Positions 43,628 to 51,591 of a stretch of DNA of 64,000 bases are shown piece by piece (within the stretch, counting starts at the first letter, position 1; each line of letters starts with the position of its first letter). The notes under the pieces were generated by a model, which did no database searches, was not told the DNA's origin, and worked only from the letters and a program-made list of their open reading frames with translations. The DNA is taken from assembly GCA_036259475.1 (NCBI GenBank), contig DATABS010000094.1:1-64000 (forward strand), given 5' to 3'. The translations under genes and the position numbers were made by a program. This DNA comes from ZC4RG17 sp036259475. GTDB taxonomy: Bacteria; Actinomycetota; Acidimicrobiia; Spongiisociales; ZC4RG35.

Positions 43628-45391
43628 ATGGGCTCGCCCATCGCCGCCGACATCGACATCGCCCGCGCCGCCCGATTGCAGCCGCTGGGGGACATCGCCG
43701 AGCGAATCGGCCTTCTCCCTGACGAGCTGATTCCGTACGGCCCCAGCAAGGCCAAGGTCCATCTGGATGCGCTCAAGCGGCTCGCCTCGCGGCCGCGGGG
43801 CAAGTACGTCGACGTGACGGCCATCACCCCCACACCGTTGGGAGAGGGCAAGTCGACCACGACCGTAGGCCTGACCCAGGGCTTCGGCAGGATCGGCAAG
43901 GAAGCCATCGCCTGCATCCGTCAGCCCTCGATGGGCCCTACCTTTGGCATCAAGGGCGGGGCGGCCGGGGGTGGTTACAGCCAGGTCGTGCCGATGGACG
44001 AGTTCAATCTCCACCTCACAGGTGATATCCACGCCATCACCGCCGCCCACAATCTGGTGGCAGCCGCAATCGACGCTCGCTGGTATCACGAGACCCGCCT
44101 GGCGGATGAGCAGCTGACCGAGGTCGGTCTCGAGCGACTCGGGATCGACGTGTTCAATCTCCAGTGGAACCGAGTGGTCGACATCAACGACCGGGCCCTG
44201 CGCAACATCGTGGTGGGGCTGGGTGGCAAGGCAGACGGACGTCCACGGGAAACCGGATTCGACATCGCCGTCGCTTCCGAGCTGATGGCGATCCTCGCCC
44301 TGGTCGACGGTGACTCCTACGCCTCGGCTCTCCGCAACCTCCGGGAAAGGGTCGGGCGGGTCGTCTTCGGTACGTCGAAGGACGGCGACCCCCTGACGCT
44401 CGAAGACCTTGGGGTGGCAGGGGCGGTAGCCGTGCTGATGAAGGACACACTCCACCCCAATCTCATGCAGACGCTGGAAGGACAGGCAGCCTTCGTCCAT
44501 GCCGGGCCCTTCGGCAACATCGCCCACGGCAACTCATCCATCCTCGCCGACCGCATGGCTCTCCACCTGGGGGAGTACGTCGTGACCGAGTCGGGTTTCG
44601 GCGCCGACATGGGGATGGAGAAGTTCATGGACATCAAGTGCCGTACTTCGGGTCTCAAGCCCGACTGTGTGGTGCTCGTAGCCACGGTCCGGGCACTGAA
44701 GACCCACGGCGGAGGGCCGAAGGTGGTTCTGGGGCGACCGCTCGACAAGGCATACACCGAGGAGAACCTGTCGCTGCTGCAAGCCGGCATGCCCAACCTC
44801 GAGGCACACATCCGCAACGCCCAGCGCTTCGGAGTCCCGGTCGTGGTAGCTATCAACTCGTTCCCGACCGACACGTGGGCCGAGATCGATTTGATCAAAC
44901 AGAAGGCGCTCGAGGCCGGCGCCCTCGATGCCGTGATGGCCGACCACTGGGCCAGGGGAGGAGAAGGAGCGTCTGCCCTGGCAGAGGCCGTTGTGAAGGC
45001 ATGCGAGGAACCGAGCAACTTCTCCTACCTCTATCCCCTCAACATGGCCATCAAGGAGAAGATCGAGACCATCTGTCGCGAGGTCTACCGGGCCGACGGA
45101 GTCGAGTACTCACCGGCCGCAGAGCGCCAGATCGCCGGCTTCGAGAAGGCCGGCTTCGGATACCTGCCCATCTGCATGGCCAAGACCCACCTCTCGATCT
45201 CCCACGACCCGGCCCTCAAAGGAGCTCCGAGCGGTTTCACCGTCCCGGTGCGCGAGGTGCGGGCGTCGGTCGGCGCCGGCTTCATCTACCCGATCCTGGG
45301 TGAGATGAGGACGATGCCGGGCCTCGGGACCACCCCCTCATTCATGAAAGTCGATATCGACGAAGACGGAAACGTCGTCGGGCTCTTCTGA
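43628..45391 (+). CDS. fhs: Formate-tetrahydrofolate ligase
   Basis: 587 aa. Makes 10-formyl-THF from formate, THF and ATP. The P-loop is ITPTPLGEGKSTTTVGLTQG, followed by RQPSMGPTFGIKGGAAGGGY and FNLHLTGDIHAITAAHNL. Length is slightly above the usual ~555. CAGGAGGACCA precedes the ATG. Proximity to the GcvT-like gene suggests a one-carbon theme in this part of the window. Confidence 0.96.
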   Translation: MGSPIAADIDIARAARLQPLGDIAERIGLLPDELIPYGPSKAKVHLDALKRLASRPRGKYVDVTAITPTPLGEGKSTTTVGLTQGFGRIGKEAIACIRQPSMGPTFGIKGGAAGGGYSQVVPMDEFNLHLTGDIHAITAAHNLVAAAIDARWYHETRLADEQLTEVGLERLGIDVFNLQWNRVVDINDRALRNIVVGLGGKADGRPRETGFDIAVASELMAILALVDGDSYASALRNLRERVGRVVFGTSKDGDPLTLEDLGVAGAVAVLMKDTLHPNLMQTLEGQAAFVHAGPFGNIAHGNSSILADRMALHLGEYVVTESGFGADMGMEKFMDIKCRTSGLKPDCVVLVATVRALKTHGGGPKVVLGRPLDKAYTEENLSLLQAGMPNLEAHIRNAQRFGVPVVVAINSFPTDTWAEIDLIKQKALEAGALDAVMADHWARGGEGASALAEAVVKACEEPSNFSYLYPLNMAIKEKIETICREVYRADGVEYSPAAERQIAGFEKAGFGYLPICMAKTHLSISHDPALKGAPSGFTVPVREVRASVGAGFIYPILGEMRTMPGLGTTPSFMKVDIDEDGNVVGLF

Positions 45392-45450
45392 GTCGGAAGT
45401 CCGAAAGCCCGGGGGCGGGTGCCTGACCCACCCCGCCTACTCTTCGCTCA

Positions 45451-46218
45451 ATGAAGATCGTTCGATTCAAGGCCGGTGACGACATCGCCTACGGGCTGGC
45501 AGAGGCGGACGGGGTCACCCTCTACCAGGGAACGCCCTTTGTAGCCTGGGAGCCGACGGAAACGCTCATCCCCTGGGAGTCGGTACAGCTGCTGGCCCCG
45601 GTCTTGCCCTCCAAGGTGGTGGCGGTGGGCAAGAACTACGCCGACCATGCCGAGGAGATGGAGTCGGATATCCCCGAGGAGCCGATCATCTTCCTCAAGC
45701 CGGCCACCGCCGTCGTGGGCCCCAACGTTCACGTCGTCAAGCCGTCCGAGAGCGACGCGGTCCATCATGAGGCCGAACTGGCCGTAGTCATGGGCCGGGT
45801 GGCACGGCGAGTCCGGGCGGAGGACGCCTCCCAGTACGTCTTCGGGTACACCGCCGCCAACGACGTCACCGCCCGCGATCTCCAGCGGAAGGACGGCCAG
45901 TGGACCAGGGCCAAGGGCTTCGACACCTTCTGCCCGCTCGGGCCGGCCATCGAAACAGAACTCGACCCGCTCGAGCGGCTGGCGGTCATCGCCCGGGTGA
46001 ACGGTGAGGTGCGCCAGGCCGGATTCACCGTAGACATGGTCTTCGGCGTCGCCGAGCTCCTCGAGTTCATCACCCGGGTCATGACGCTCCTCCCGGGCGA
46101 CGTCGTGCTCACCGGTACGCCCTCCGGCGTGGGGCCGGTGGAGGTCGGCGATCTCATGGAGATCGAAGTCGACGGGATCGGTGTGTTGGCCAACCGGCTG
46201 GTGGCAGGCGGACAATGA
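45451..46218 (+). CDS. Fumarylacetoacetate-hydrolase-family protein
   Basis: 255 aa. Core motifs are VAVGKNYADHAEEM, PIIFLKPATAVVGPN, a metal-binding Glu pair in HHEAELAVVMG, YTAANDVTARDLQ and the late LTGTPSGVGPVEVGDLMEIE. The family includes hydrolases, decarboxylases and isomerases of beta-keto acids (for example in aromatic degradation). The exact reaction is unclear. It overlaps gltX by 4 bases. Confidence 0.88.
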   Translation: MKIVRFKAGDDIAYGLAEADGVTLYQGTPFVAWEPTETLIPWESVQLLAPVLPSKVVAVGKNYADHAEEMESDIPEEPIIFLKPATAVVGPNVHVVKPSESDAVHHEAELAVVMGRVARRVRAEDASQYVFGYTAANDVTARDLQRKDGQWTRAKGFDTFCPLGPAIETELDPLERLAVIARVNGEVRQAGFTVDMVFGVAELLEFITRVMTLLPGDVVLTGTPSGVGPVEVGDLMEIEVDGIGVLANRLVAGGQ

Positions 46219-47624
46219 CGGTCCGAGTCAGAGTGGCTCCCTCGCCGACCGGCAACCTCCACGTCGGAACTGCTCGGGCCGCCCTGTACAACTGGCTTTA
46301 CGCCCGTCACACCGGCGGCACGTTCATCGTTCGTGTCGATGACACAGACGTCGCCCGCTCGACTCCTGAGTTCGAGTCCAACATCCTCGCCAGCCTCCGC
46401 TGGCTCGGCCTCGACTGGGACGAGGGGGTGGAGATAGGAGGCTCCCACGGCGACTATCGGCAATCGTCGCGCTTCGACCGGTACCGCCAGGTCGCCCACC
46501 AACTGGTTGCGGAAGGCGCTGCCTATTTCGACGACCGTTCATCCGACGAGCTCGACATCTTGCGCACTCGAGCGCAGCAGGAAGGCAAGCATCCGGGCCA
46601 CTACATCCGCCCTCCGGACGAGCCGAGGTCGGAGGGGGTCATCCGATTCGCCGCGAACCAGGCGGTGGAGTTCCAGGATCTCATCCGCGGCGACATGCGC
46701 TTCGACGGCGATTCGATCGACGACTTCGTGATTCTTCGTAGCGACGGCACACCCACCTACCACCTGGCATCCACTGTCGACGACGTCGACTACGGCATCA
46801 CCCACGTGGCCCGGGGCGAGGACCTTCTGTCGTCGACGCCCAAGCACATTCTGATCACGCGGGCAATGAGTGTAGAACCGCCGGTCTACGCCCACCTGCC
46901 ACTCCTGTTCGGCGCCGACGGCAAGAAGCTGTCGAAGCGCCACGGTGCCACCGCGGTGGACGAGTTCCGCCAGATGGGGTTTCTGCCCGACGCCATGGTC
47001 AATTACCTGGCACTCCTGGGATGGTCGCCCGGTGACGACCTGACCGTCTTCGACCGTCAACTGGCAGTCGACCGTTTCGACCTCTCAGATGTTCAGAAGA
47101 ACCCGGCAGTGTTCGATCTCGACAAGCTGACCTGGCTCAACGGCGAGTACATCCGGGCGATGGATCCGGCCGAATTCGCCGCTGAGGTCCGTCCACTGGT
47201 CGAGGACGCCGTCGGTTCGCTCACCGACGAGAAGTGGGCCGCCTTCGAAGCGCTGGCTCCACTCGTCCAGGAGCGGACCAAGCTCCTTCCCGAAGCAGCC
47301 GACCAGGCGCGGTTCCTCTACGTCGATGACCTGGAATACGACGAACAGTCCTGGAACAAGGTGATGGACAGGGAAGGCGTGTCAGAGGTCCTCGACGCAT
47401 CGCTCGCTGCCCTGACCGCGCTGGACGAGTGGGACACCGAATCGATCGAAGCCACGCTACGCCGGCTTCCAGACCGTCTCGAGCGAGGCGCGGGCAAAGT
47501 GTTCCAGCCGATCAGGGTGGCGGTGACCGGCTCGTCGGTCAGCCCGCCGCTGTTCGAGTCGGTCGCCGCCCTGGGACGCAACCCGTCGCTGGAGCGACTC
47601 CGGGAGGCTCGCCGTCGCCTCTAG
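46215..47624 (+). CDS. gltX: Glutamyl-tRNA synthetase
   Basis: 469 aa. The class I signature is VRVAPSPTGNLHVGTARAAL (HVGT in place of HIGH), and the second signature is KKLSKRHGA. The C-terminal anticodon-binding helical domain is complete. Charges tRNA-Glu; a tRNA-Glu gene (TTC) follows 46 bases downstream. Whether it also charges tRNA-Gln cannot be told from this window. Confidence 0.96.
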   Translation: MTVRVRVAPSPTGNLHVGTARAALYNWLYARHTGGTFIVRVDDTDVARSTPEFESNILASLRWLGLDWDEGVEIGGSHGDYRQSSRFDRYRQVAHQLVAEGAAYFDDRSSDELDILRTRAQQEGKHPGHYIRPPDEPRSEGVIRFAANQAVEFQDLIRGDMRFDGDSIDDFVILRSDGTPTYHLASTVDDVDYGITHVARGEDLLSSTPKHILITRAMSVEPPVYAHLPLLFGADGKKLSKRHGATAVDEFRQMGFLPDAMVNYLALLGWSPGDDLTVFDRQLAVDRFDLSDVQKNPAVFDLDKLTWLNGEYIRAMDPAEFAAEVRPLVEDAVGSLTDEKWAAFEALAPLVQERTKLLPEAADQARFLYVDDLEYDEQSWNKVMDREGVSEVLDASLAALTALDEWDTESIEATLRRLPDRLERGAGKVFQPIRVAVTGSSVSPPLFESVAALGRNPSLERLREARRRL

Positions 47625-47670
47625 GCGCCATTGGTGAACCCGACCGGGTGGGATACCATTCGCAAGGCAC

Positions 47671-47743
47671 GGCCCCGTCGTCCAGCGGTCTAGGACGCCG
47701 GCCTTTCAAGCCGGTAACGCGGGTTCGAATCCCGTCGGGGCTA
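47671..47743 (+). tRNA. tRNA-Glu (anticodon TTC)
   Basis: Acceptor GGCCCCG pairs with CGGGGCT. The anticodon stem-loop is CCGGC CTTTCAA GCCGG, with T-arm GCGGGTTCGAATCCCGT. The bases after the discriminator A are CAC, so CCA is not encoded here. It directly follows gltX. Confidence 0.93.
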
Positions 47744-47751
47744 CACCAATA

Positions 47752-47925
47752 CAGCGTGTCGGGACGCCGGGCTCCATTCATGGCCGGTAACGCGGGTTTC
47801 GAATCCCGTCGGGGCTACACCAACCCTTCGTGTCGGGACGCCGGGCTCCATTCGTGGCCGGTAACGCGGGTTCGAATCCCGTCGGGGCTACCCCAACCTT
47901 TCGTATCTTGTCGGGGGCTACCCCT
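47752..47925 (+). repeat. Degenerate tandem copies of the tRNA-Glu 3' portion
   Basis: Two copies of about 72 bases (47752-47823 and 47824-47896) repeat the tRNA sequence from the D-arm to the 3' end: GGACGCC, then GGCCGGTAACGCGGG, then TTCGAATCCCGTCGGGGCTA. The acceptor 5' strand is missing and the anticodon loop is altered (GGGCTCCATTC). A third remnant, CTTGTCGGGGGCTACCCC, follows at 47897-47925. None can fold into a full tRNA. Confidence 0.85.
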
Positions 47926-47929
47926 CCGA

Positions 47930-48248
47930 ATGTCCCAAGGCGGATTCGATATCCGAATCGAGGCAGGCCGGTGATGGCGGGGTCCATCTCGTTTTGAGCG
48001 GCGAGCTCGGCCTGTCCTCAGTCGATCGGTTGCAGTCGGTGATTCTCAACCATCTCGACGGTGCGGTCTTGGTGATCGACACGACGGACTTGGCCTTCCT
48101 CGACTCCACCGGCCTCGGAATACTCGTCTCTGTTGGCAAGCAACTCGGACCGGACCGGTTCCAGCTGATCCCCGGCGATGCGACCCTGCGAATCCTCGAG
48201 CTGTCTGGCACCAAGGACTATCTTCTTGACTCTGCCGATCACGAGTAA
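47930..48248 (+). pseudogene. STAS-domain (anti-sigma antagonist-like) gene with apparent frameshift
   Basis: The natural start is ATG 47930 (MSQGGFDIRIEAGR), which hits TGA at 47972-47974. A second frame then continues DGGVHLVLSGELGLSSVDRL and runs to 48248 with the complete STAS core (LVIDTTDLAFLDSTGLGILV, including the Asp-Ser phosphorylation site). The two parts join into a normal ~105-aa STAS protein if one G is removed in GGCCGGTGA (47967-47974). This could be a real frameshift, an assembly error, or re-initiation at TTG 47994 giving an 84-aa product. Intact homologues act in partner-switching control of sigma factors. It starts 5 bases after the tRNA-derived repeats. Confidence 0.75.
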
Positions 48249-48269
48249 CGGTCGAATGTAGACCTGGGC

Positions 48270-48989
48270 CTAGGAGGCGGCGATCCGCAGCCGTTCCAGG
48301 CCGTCGAGAATCAAGTCCAGCCCGAACTCGAACTCCGACTGGTCGTCGCACCAGCCCAGCGTCGCATCGGGATCGTCGTGGGCTATCTCGGCCAACATGC
48401 CCGTGAGGTTGGGAAATTGGCCTGCCATTTGCTCGAGCATCGCCGCCGTGTCGTCGTCCTCCTCGTCTCCATCCCCGCTGCTGTTGGCAGGAACGAAGAG
48501 CTCCTGGGTGAACCCGAGGGCGCGGCTTCCGAGGGCGTGCATACCGTGATGAGCCAGGTCGTAGGAGAAACCACCCTGGCGGAGCAATCCCAGTACAGAG
48601 TCGATGTACGCCATGATCGCCGGGCTGACACTGGTGCGCGATTCGATCACACCGGGTGCCCATGGGTGCCGCAGCAAAACGGCGCGGGCGGTCAGAATCC
48701 TTTGTCTGACAGCATCCTTCCATCCCCCGCTGGGCTGCCTGGCTTCGACTTTCTCCGCCTCGGCGATGATTTCTTCGACTACGACGTCCACGACGCCATC
48801 GAGAATCTCCTCCTTGTTGGCGATGTGGTAGTAGAGCGACATCGCCTCCACGCCGAGCTCGTGGGCCAGCTTGCGCATCGTGAGTGCCTCGACTCCGTCC
48901 CGATCAGCCAGTCTGACGGCGGCCTGGAGAACTCGCTCCTTGCTGAGCGGAGTCCGGGCGGGGGGGCGGTCTTCGGATCGAGCGGCCAT
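48270..48989 (-). CDS. TetR-family transcriptional regulator (TetR_C-type)
   Basis: 239 aa. The N-terminal HTH is LSKERVLQAAVRLADRDGVE followed by MRKLAHELGVEAMSLYYHIA. A long C-terminal ligand domain (~80-239) includes the acidic loop GDGDEEDDDT. This form is common beside DUF4389 or transporter genes in actinobacteria. It is divergent from the DUF4389 gene, with inverted-repeat sites between the two, so it probably represses both. Confidence 0.9.
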   Translation of the reverse strand: MAARSEDRPPARTPLSKERVLQAAVRLADRDGVEALTMRKLAHELGVEAMSLYYHIANKEEILDGVVDVVVEEIIAEAEKVEARQPSGGWKDAVRQRILTARAVLLRHPWAPGVIESRTSVSPAIMAYIDSVLGLLRQGGFSYDLAHHGMHALGSRALGFTQELFVPANSSGDGDEEDDDTAAMLEQMAGQFPNLTGMLAEIAHDDPDATLGWCDDQSEFEFGLDLILDGLERLRIAAS

Positions 48990-49041
48990 ATCACGTGCTT
49001 CGTCGGCGTCGACGGTCAGTCTACCGGGGCAGGTTGACGAC

Positions 49042-49078
49042 CTTACGTTGTCAGTCTATTCTGTCTTACGACGTAAGT
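49042..49078. promoter_or_regulatory. Putative TetR operator(s)
   Basis: CTTACG-A-CGTAAG (49065-49077) is a perfect palindrome around one base, and a further half-site CTTACG occurs at 49042-49047. Both lie between the divergent TetR gene (start 48989) and DUF4389 gene (start 49102). Confidence 0.6.
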
Positions 49079-49101
49079 CTCTCTTGAGAAAGATATGGAA
49101 C

Positions 49102-49737
49102 ATGGAAAGCCCGCTTTACCCTGCCCGCCTGGACGTCGACTATCCAGCCAGCCTCGATCGAGTGAGCAGCCTCTTCAGAGTCATCTGGGCGGTTCCCATC
49201 CTGGTGATACTCAGCCTCCTGACGGCTACCGGCAACGAGACCGTTGTCACCGAAGCTGGAGAGGAGATCCGCCGTACCGGTGGGGGCGTAACCGGAGGGC
49301 TGTGGGCGGCCACCGTCCTGATGATCGTCTTTCGCCTGCGTTATCCCCGTTGGTGGTTTGACTTCGCCCGGGAGCTCGCCCGCTTCAGTGCTCGTGTCGG
49401 TGCCTACCTGGCTCTTCTCACCGACAGATACCCCTCCACCGTTGACGAGCAGGCGGTGCACCTCGATATCGATTATCCAGACGTCGAAGAGGACCTCGAC
49501 CGGATACTGCCGTTGTTCAAGTGGCTTCTGGCCATACCGCACTACGTCATCCTGGCCTTTCTCTGGTTGGGCGCCATCGGGGCGGTCTTGATCGCCTGGT
49601 TCGCAATCCTGTTCACCGGTCGGTACCCCCGGGGCCTGTTCGACTTCGTCGTCGGCGTGGGCAGATGGACACTGCGAGTGCAGGCGTACGCATTTCTCCT
49701 GGTGACCGACCGGTACCCGCCGTTCAGCCTCCGGTGA
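49102..49737 (+). CDS. DUF4389 membrane protein
   Basis: 211 aa from ATG 49102 (MESPLYPARLDVDYPA). Two homologous halves, each with 'YP..L.R...L.R..W.VP' and membrane helices: VSSLFRVIWAVPILVILSLL and LFKWLLAIPHYVILAFLWLG. Each half is followed by a RYPRWWFDF or RYPRGLFDF segment and DRYP. This is the DUF4389 pattern, whose function is unknown. It is controlled presumably by the divergent TetR. Confidence 0.88.
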   Translation: MESPLYPARLDVDYPASLDRVSSLFRVIWAVPILVILSLLTATGNETVVTEAGEEIRRTGGGVTGGLWAATVLMIVFRLRYPRWWFDFARELARFSARVGAYLALLTDRYPSTVDEQAVHLDIDYPDVEEDLDRILPLFKWLLAIPHYVILAFLWLGAIGAVLIAWFAILFTGRYPRGLFDFVVGVGRWTLRVQAYAFLLVTDRYPPFSLR

Positions 49738-49900
49738 TCTCAGTCGTGTCGTTCCTCGACGACTGAAGAACGCGTCAAGTCGAACGCCGGCGTCGTGGAT
49801 GATTGCTGGAGGCGGTCCGGCCACGGGCTCGACGTCGAGTCAGGCTGGAATGACGGGAGAGCGATATTTTCCTGGGGTCTCTACGATTCCCTCGATTTCC

Positions 49901-50434
49901 ATGGACGAATTCGCTTACTCGACGTTCACCGCCGTTATGGCGTTGGTAGCACTCGGTCTGGCGGTCGTCGCCGTCGCCGTTCGGGCCACCGCGCCACCCG
50001 ATACCCGGATTGCCCTGGCCGAGCCCGCCCGGTGGCTGGCATGGATGGTGGCGGCGGCTGCCATGATCGGTTCGCTCATCTACTCCGAGATCTACCATTT
50101 CGAGCCATGTCGGCTGTGCTGGTTCCAACGCATCGCCATGTACCCGATGGCGGCGGTCCTCTTGGTCGGTGCCATCCGCCGGGACCCTTCCATCCGACTG
50201 TACGGGCTGCCACTGTCGGTCATCGGTCTCGCCATCAGCATCTGGCACTACACGATTCAGAACTTCCCCAGTCTGGAAGGCGGCTCGTGTGACCCAGCCA
50301 ATCCTTGCTCGGCAAAGCTCGTGGACATGTTCGGGTTCGTGTCGATACCCTTCATGGCCGGGGCAGGATTTCTGTTAATCACGGTTCTCTTGGCAAGCTT
50401 CACCCACCCCACCCAACATGTGAGTCGACAATGA
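49901..50434 (+). CDS. DsbB/BdbC-like thiol oxidoreductase (disulfide bond formation)
   Basis: 177 aa from ATG 49901; an in-frame ATG at 49850 also exists and neither has a clear ribosome site. Four membrane helices. The quinone-linked CxxC pair is in PCRLCWFQRIAMYP and the second Cys pair in GGSCDPANPCSAK, matching DsbB/BdbC. It reoxidises an extracytoplasmic thioredoxin-like partner, most likely the next gene, which it overlaps by 4 bases. Confidence 0.9.
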   Translation: MDEFAYSTFTAVMALVALGLAVVAVAVRATAPPDTRIALAEPARWLAWMVAAAAMIGSLIYSEIYHFEPCRLCWFQRIAMYPMAAVLLVGAIRRDPSIRLYGLPLSVIGLAISIWHYTIQNFPSLEGGSCDPANPCSAKLVDMFGFVSIPFMAGAGFLLITVLLASFTHPTQHVSRQ

Positions 50435-51051
50435 ACAACAAGCTGCTTCTCTATATTCTCGGCGGTGTCCTCGGTCTGGGCCTGGTGATCGCCATCGCCA
50501 TCTCCGCCGTCAGCGGCGGCTCAGACCCCTCGGAGGCCTTCGGCGAGGTGACGGTCGAGGGAGAGGACCTTCCCGTCTTTGCCGGTGATGCCGCCTCCGA
50601 TCTCGCCCCTGGGATGACCGCCCCCACAGTGACCGGCGAGGGTTTCGATGGCAGCCCGGTGACGATCGGCCCCGACGGCACTCCCAAGGTCGTTCTGTTC
50701 CTCGCCCACTGGTGTCCGCATTGCCAGGCCGAGGTTCCGAGGGTGGTGGACTGGCTGGAAGAGGGCAATAAGCCGGAGAACGTCGATTTCTACGCCGTGT
50801 CGACCCTTCAGCAGCGGGTGAGGGGCAACTGGCCGCCGGAGGAGTGGCTGGCAACCGAGGGATGGACGGTTCCCACCATCCAGGACAACAGCAGCAGTTC
50901 CGCCAGTCGGGCTTTCGGCATGGCCGGTACGCCTTTCTGGGTCGTGCTCGACGGCAACAACGAAGTGTTGTTCCGAGTCTCGGGCGAGATCACCCAGAGC
51001 GGGATGGACGTCGTGAACGGCATGTTCCAAACCGCAGCCCAGTCGGCCTGA
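50431..51051 (+). CDS. Membrane-anchored thioredoxin-fold protein (DsbA/TlpA-like)
   Basis: 206 aa. N-terminal membrane anchor (LLYILGGVLGLGLVIAIAIS), linker, then a thioredoxin fold with active site LAHWCPHCQAEVP and cis-Pro region AGTPFWVV. CPHC is DsbA-like in redox character. With the coupled DsbB-like protein it forms an oxidative folding pair for secreted, Cys-containing proteins, several of which occur in this window. Confidence 0.9.
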   Translation: MNNKLLLYILGGVLGLGLVIAIAISAVSGGSDPSEAFGEVTVEGEDLPVFAGDAASDLAPGMTAPTVTGEGFDGSPVTIGPDGTPKVVLFLAHWCPHCQAEVPRVVDWLEEGNKPENVDFYAVSTLQQRVRGNWPPEEWLATEGWTVPTIQDNSSSSASRAFGMAGTPFWVVLDGNNEVLFRVSGEITQSGMDVVNGMFQTAAQSA

Positions 51052-51074
51052 CGCCCTGCTGCGTGGGCGGCCTG

Positions 51075-51515
51075 TCAGTTCTCCAATGCCCGAATCTTGT
51101 CGAGGCGCCGGCGGTGGCGTTCCTCGCCCGTGAACTCGGCGGCGATGAACTCCTGAACCACGGCTTCAGCCACCTTCACACCGACGACGCGTGAACCGAG
51201 ACAGAGCACGTTGACATCATCGTGTTCCACCATCTGGCGGGCGGTGTAGGTCTCCTGGGCCACCGCCGCCCGGATCCCGTTGAACTTGTTGGCGGCAACA
51301 CATGCTCCTGCGCCGGATCCGCAAACCACGATCCCGCGGTTGGCGCGACCGTCGAGCACTGCCCGGGCGGCCGAAGCGGCAGAGTCCGGATAGTCCACCG
51401 GCTCGGGAGAGTGCGTCCCGAGGTCATAGACCGCGTGACCGGCGTCGGAGAGGAAGCGGGAGAGGTGTTCCTTGAGGTCGAATCCGGCGTGGTCGGCGGC
51501 CAAGGCAATACGCAT
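51075..51515 (-). CDS. rpiB: Ribose-5-phosphate isomerase B
   Basis: 146 aa. Interconverts ribose-5-phosphate and ribulose-5-phosphate (pentose phosphate pathway). Motifs: ALAADHAGFDLKEHL, DYPDSA, the catalytic Cys loop VVCGSGAGACVAANKFNGIR and the late HRRRLDKI. Normal length. It is divergent from murA. Confidence 0.93.
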   Translation of the reverse strand: MRIALAADHAGFDLKEHLSRFLSDAGHAVYDLGTHSPEPVDYPDSAASAARAVLDGRANRGIVVCGSGAGACVAANKFNGIRAAVAQETYTARQMVEHDDVNVLCLGSRVVGVKVAEAVVQEFIAAEFTGEERHRRRLDKIRALEN

Positions 51516-51591
51516 CGCCTCAGGCTAACGGACGCCGAGAGGCGGACAGGTGAGGCGGGGTTCGAACCCGCCGGGCGTACACTGCCGACCA

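Noticed and set aside
47752..47925. CRISPR-like array
   Set aside because: The repeats are two to three copies of a tRNA 3' part with no unique spacers and no cas genes.
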